Shown piece after piece: positions 6,590 through 7,303 of a DNA stretch of 7,303 bases. A program made the translations under genes and the position numbers. Under the pieces are notes generated by a model, which was not told the origin of the DNA, made no database searches, and saw only the letters and a list, made by a program, of their open reading frames with translations. This DNA is from Prolixibacteraceae bacterium (GTDB taxonomy: Bacteria; Bacteroidota; Bacteroidia; Bacteroidales; Prolixibacteraceae): the NCBI GenBank assembly GCA_007116765.1, contig SKHV01000424.1:1-7303 (forward strand), given 5' to 3'. How positions within the stretch are numbered: the stretch's first letter is position 1; each line of letters opens with the position of its first letter.

Positions 6590-6931
6590 ATGAACGACTG
6601 GAAAGAAAGGTTGGGAGTGGTTTTTTCAACCAATTCTGATTTTGAATACGAAAAGGAGCAGGAATACGAAGAGGAAACATTGCCTCCAAAACAGCAAAAC
6701 CTGCGTGTACAACTCGATAAAAAACAACGAAGAGGGAAAAGGGTAACCCTCGTTACGGGCTTTGTTGGAAGCGATGCCGACCTGAAAGAACTGGCTAAAA
6801 TGTTAAAAACCAAATGCGGCGTTGGCGGTTCGGCCAAGGATGGTGAAATAATTATTCAGGGCGATTTCAGGGATAAAGTGTTGGATATTCTATTAAAAGA
6901 AGGCTACAAAGCAAAGCGTTCGGGCGGTTAA
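6590..6931 (+). CDS. SUI1/eIF1-like translation factor homologue (YciH type)
   Basis: This 113-residue protein is a bacterial SUI1-domain protein, homologous to eukaryotic and archaeal initiation factor eIF1/aIF1. The N-terminus (MNDWKERLGVVFSTNSDF) is the form usual in Bacteroidota. An acidic linker follows (about 19-30), then the SUI1 domain at about 36-111, with KQRRGKRVTLVTGF at 45-58 and the signature KCGVGGSAKDGEIIIQGD at 75-92. In other domains the protein binds the small ribosomal subunit and guards start-codon choice. In bacteria the role is poorly defined, with a proposed link to start fidelity or stress. It starts 12 bases after the hydG-like stop, so the two genes are very likely co-transcribed. 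The stop at 6929-6931 lies 12 bases from the convergent SpoIID-like stop. Confidence 0.93.
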   Translation: MNDWKERLGVVFSTNSDFEYEKEQEYEEETLPPKQQNLRVQLDKKQRRGKRVTLVTGFVGSDADLKELAKMLKTKCGVGGSAKDGEIIIQGDFRDKVLDILLKEGYKAKRSGG

Positions 6932-6943
6932 GGTGGTTTAGAA

Positions 6944-7303
6944 TTAGTAAATCTCTTTACATTCAGCCCCTTTGAAATAATGCTCCAGAATTTCCTTAAC
7001 GCTGTAGCCTTTTTGACTCATTACAGCTGCACCAATCTGGCAAAGGCCGACACCGTGCCCCCAGCCGGCTCCGTATAAGGTAAAAGTTCCGGGAATTCCA
7101 TTATTAATATCGCTTTTCTCAACAATAAATGCCGAACTGTACAAATGGCTTTCCGATAGCCATTTTCGTATTTCGAGCTCTTTGCCTACGGTTAAAGTAT
7201 GCTTTGCGCCCACTATCTTTAAATGTATTATCCTGCCCGAATAACCGCGTTCGAGTGGGATAAGGTCGATAATCTCACCAAAGTCAATGCCCGATTTCTT
7301 TTT
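6944..7303 (-). CDS. SpoIID/LytB-domain protein, C-terminal part (cut by window edge)
   Basis: The frame is open from base 7303 down to the stop at 6944-6946, giving the last 119 residues of a longer protein whose start is outside the window. The SpoIID (stage II sporulation protein D) signature is clear: GAGWGHGVGLCQIGAAVMSQ at 78-97, followed by GYSVKEILEHYFKGAECKEIY, with the preceding strand LKIVGAKHTLTVGKELEIRKWL at 28-49. SpoIID proteins of endospore formers are peptidoglycan lytic transglycosylases. Homologues in non-sporulating Bacteroidota probably act on cell-wall glycan strands or enhance amidases, but this is not established for this gene. The family's catalytic Glu should lie in the missing N-terminal part. 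A GTG at 7213 gives a short apparent ORF, but the domain continues upstream of it, so 7213 is not the true start. Confidence 0.9.
   Translation of the reverse strand, partial: KKKSGIDFGEIIDLIPLERGYSGRIIHLKIVGAKHTLTVGKELEIRKWLSESHLYSSAFIVEKSDINNGIPGTFTLYGAGWGHGVGLCQIGAAVMSQKGYSVKEILEHYFKGAECKEIY

Noticed and set aside
6929..6946. A bidirectional terminator between the convergent SUI1 and SpoIID genes
   Set aside because: Only 12 bases separate the two stop codons, and no GC-rich stem with a T run is visible there.
6944..7213. A stand-alone 89-residue protein starting at GTG 7213
   Set aside because: The SpoIID domain continues upstream without a stop to the window edge, so this is the C-terminal end of a longer gene.

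Overview
The window looks like chromosomal DNA from a Bacteroidota (Bacteroidetes) bacterium, probably an anaerobe of the Bacteroidales/Marinilabiliales kind. The reasons are a TonB-dependent receptor with an N-terminal carboxypeptidase-regulatory-like domain, a small SUI1/eIF1-like protein with the N-terminus usual in that phylum, AT-rich intergenic DNA, and starts without clear Shine-Dalgarno sequences. A HydG-family radical SAM enzyme points to an anaerobic or fermentative lifestyle. The assignment rests on recognised protein families, not on a search.

Layout. The left half (1-3188) is on the minus strand. Reading leftwards, it holds a beta-lactamase-fold serine hydrolase (3188-2106), a polytopic membrane protein made of two tandem copies of one about 150-residue unit (2047-1097), and the N-terminal 351 residues of a TonB-dependent outer-membrane receptor (1055 to beyond base 1). 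The gaps of 58 and 41 bases suggest one transcription unit. A 268-base divergent intergenic region (3189-3456) carries short direct and inverted repeats that may be operators.

The right half runs on the plus strand. It has a complete YifB/ComM AAA+ ATPase (3457-4998), a HydG-type radical SAM protein (5075-6577) and, 12 bases later, the SUI1-domain protein (6590-6931). The C-terminal part of a SpoIID/LytB-domain protein (7303-6944) converges on it from the minus strand, 12 bases away, and is cut by the window edge.

No tRNA, rRNA, CRISPR array, insertion sequence or convincing rho-independent terminator is visible, and no gene-free stretch exceeds 300 bases. The genes look intact apart from the two cut at the edges. 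The most unusual points are three. The HydG homologue has Gly where the middle ligand of the C-terminal CX2CX22C cluster motif should be, with extra cysteines nearby, and no hydE, hydF or hydA is in view. The membrane protein has a very regular internal duplication at an offset of about 160 residues. This duplicated protein sits between a hydrolase without a signal peptide and an outer-membrane receptor.
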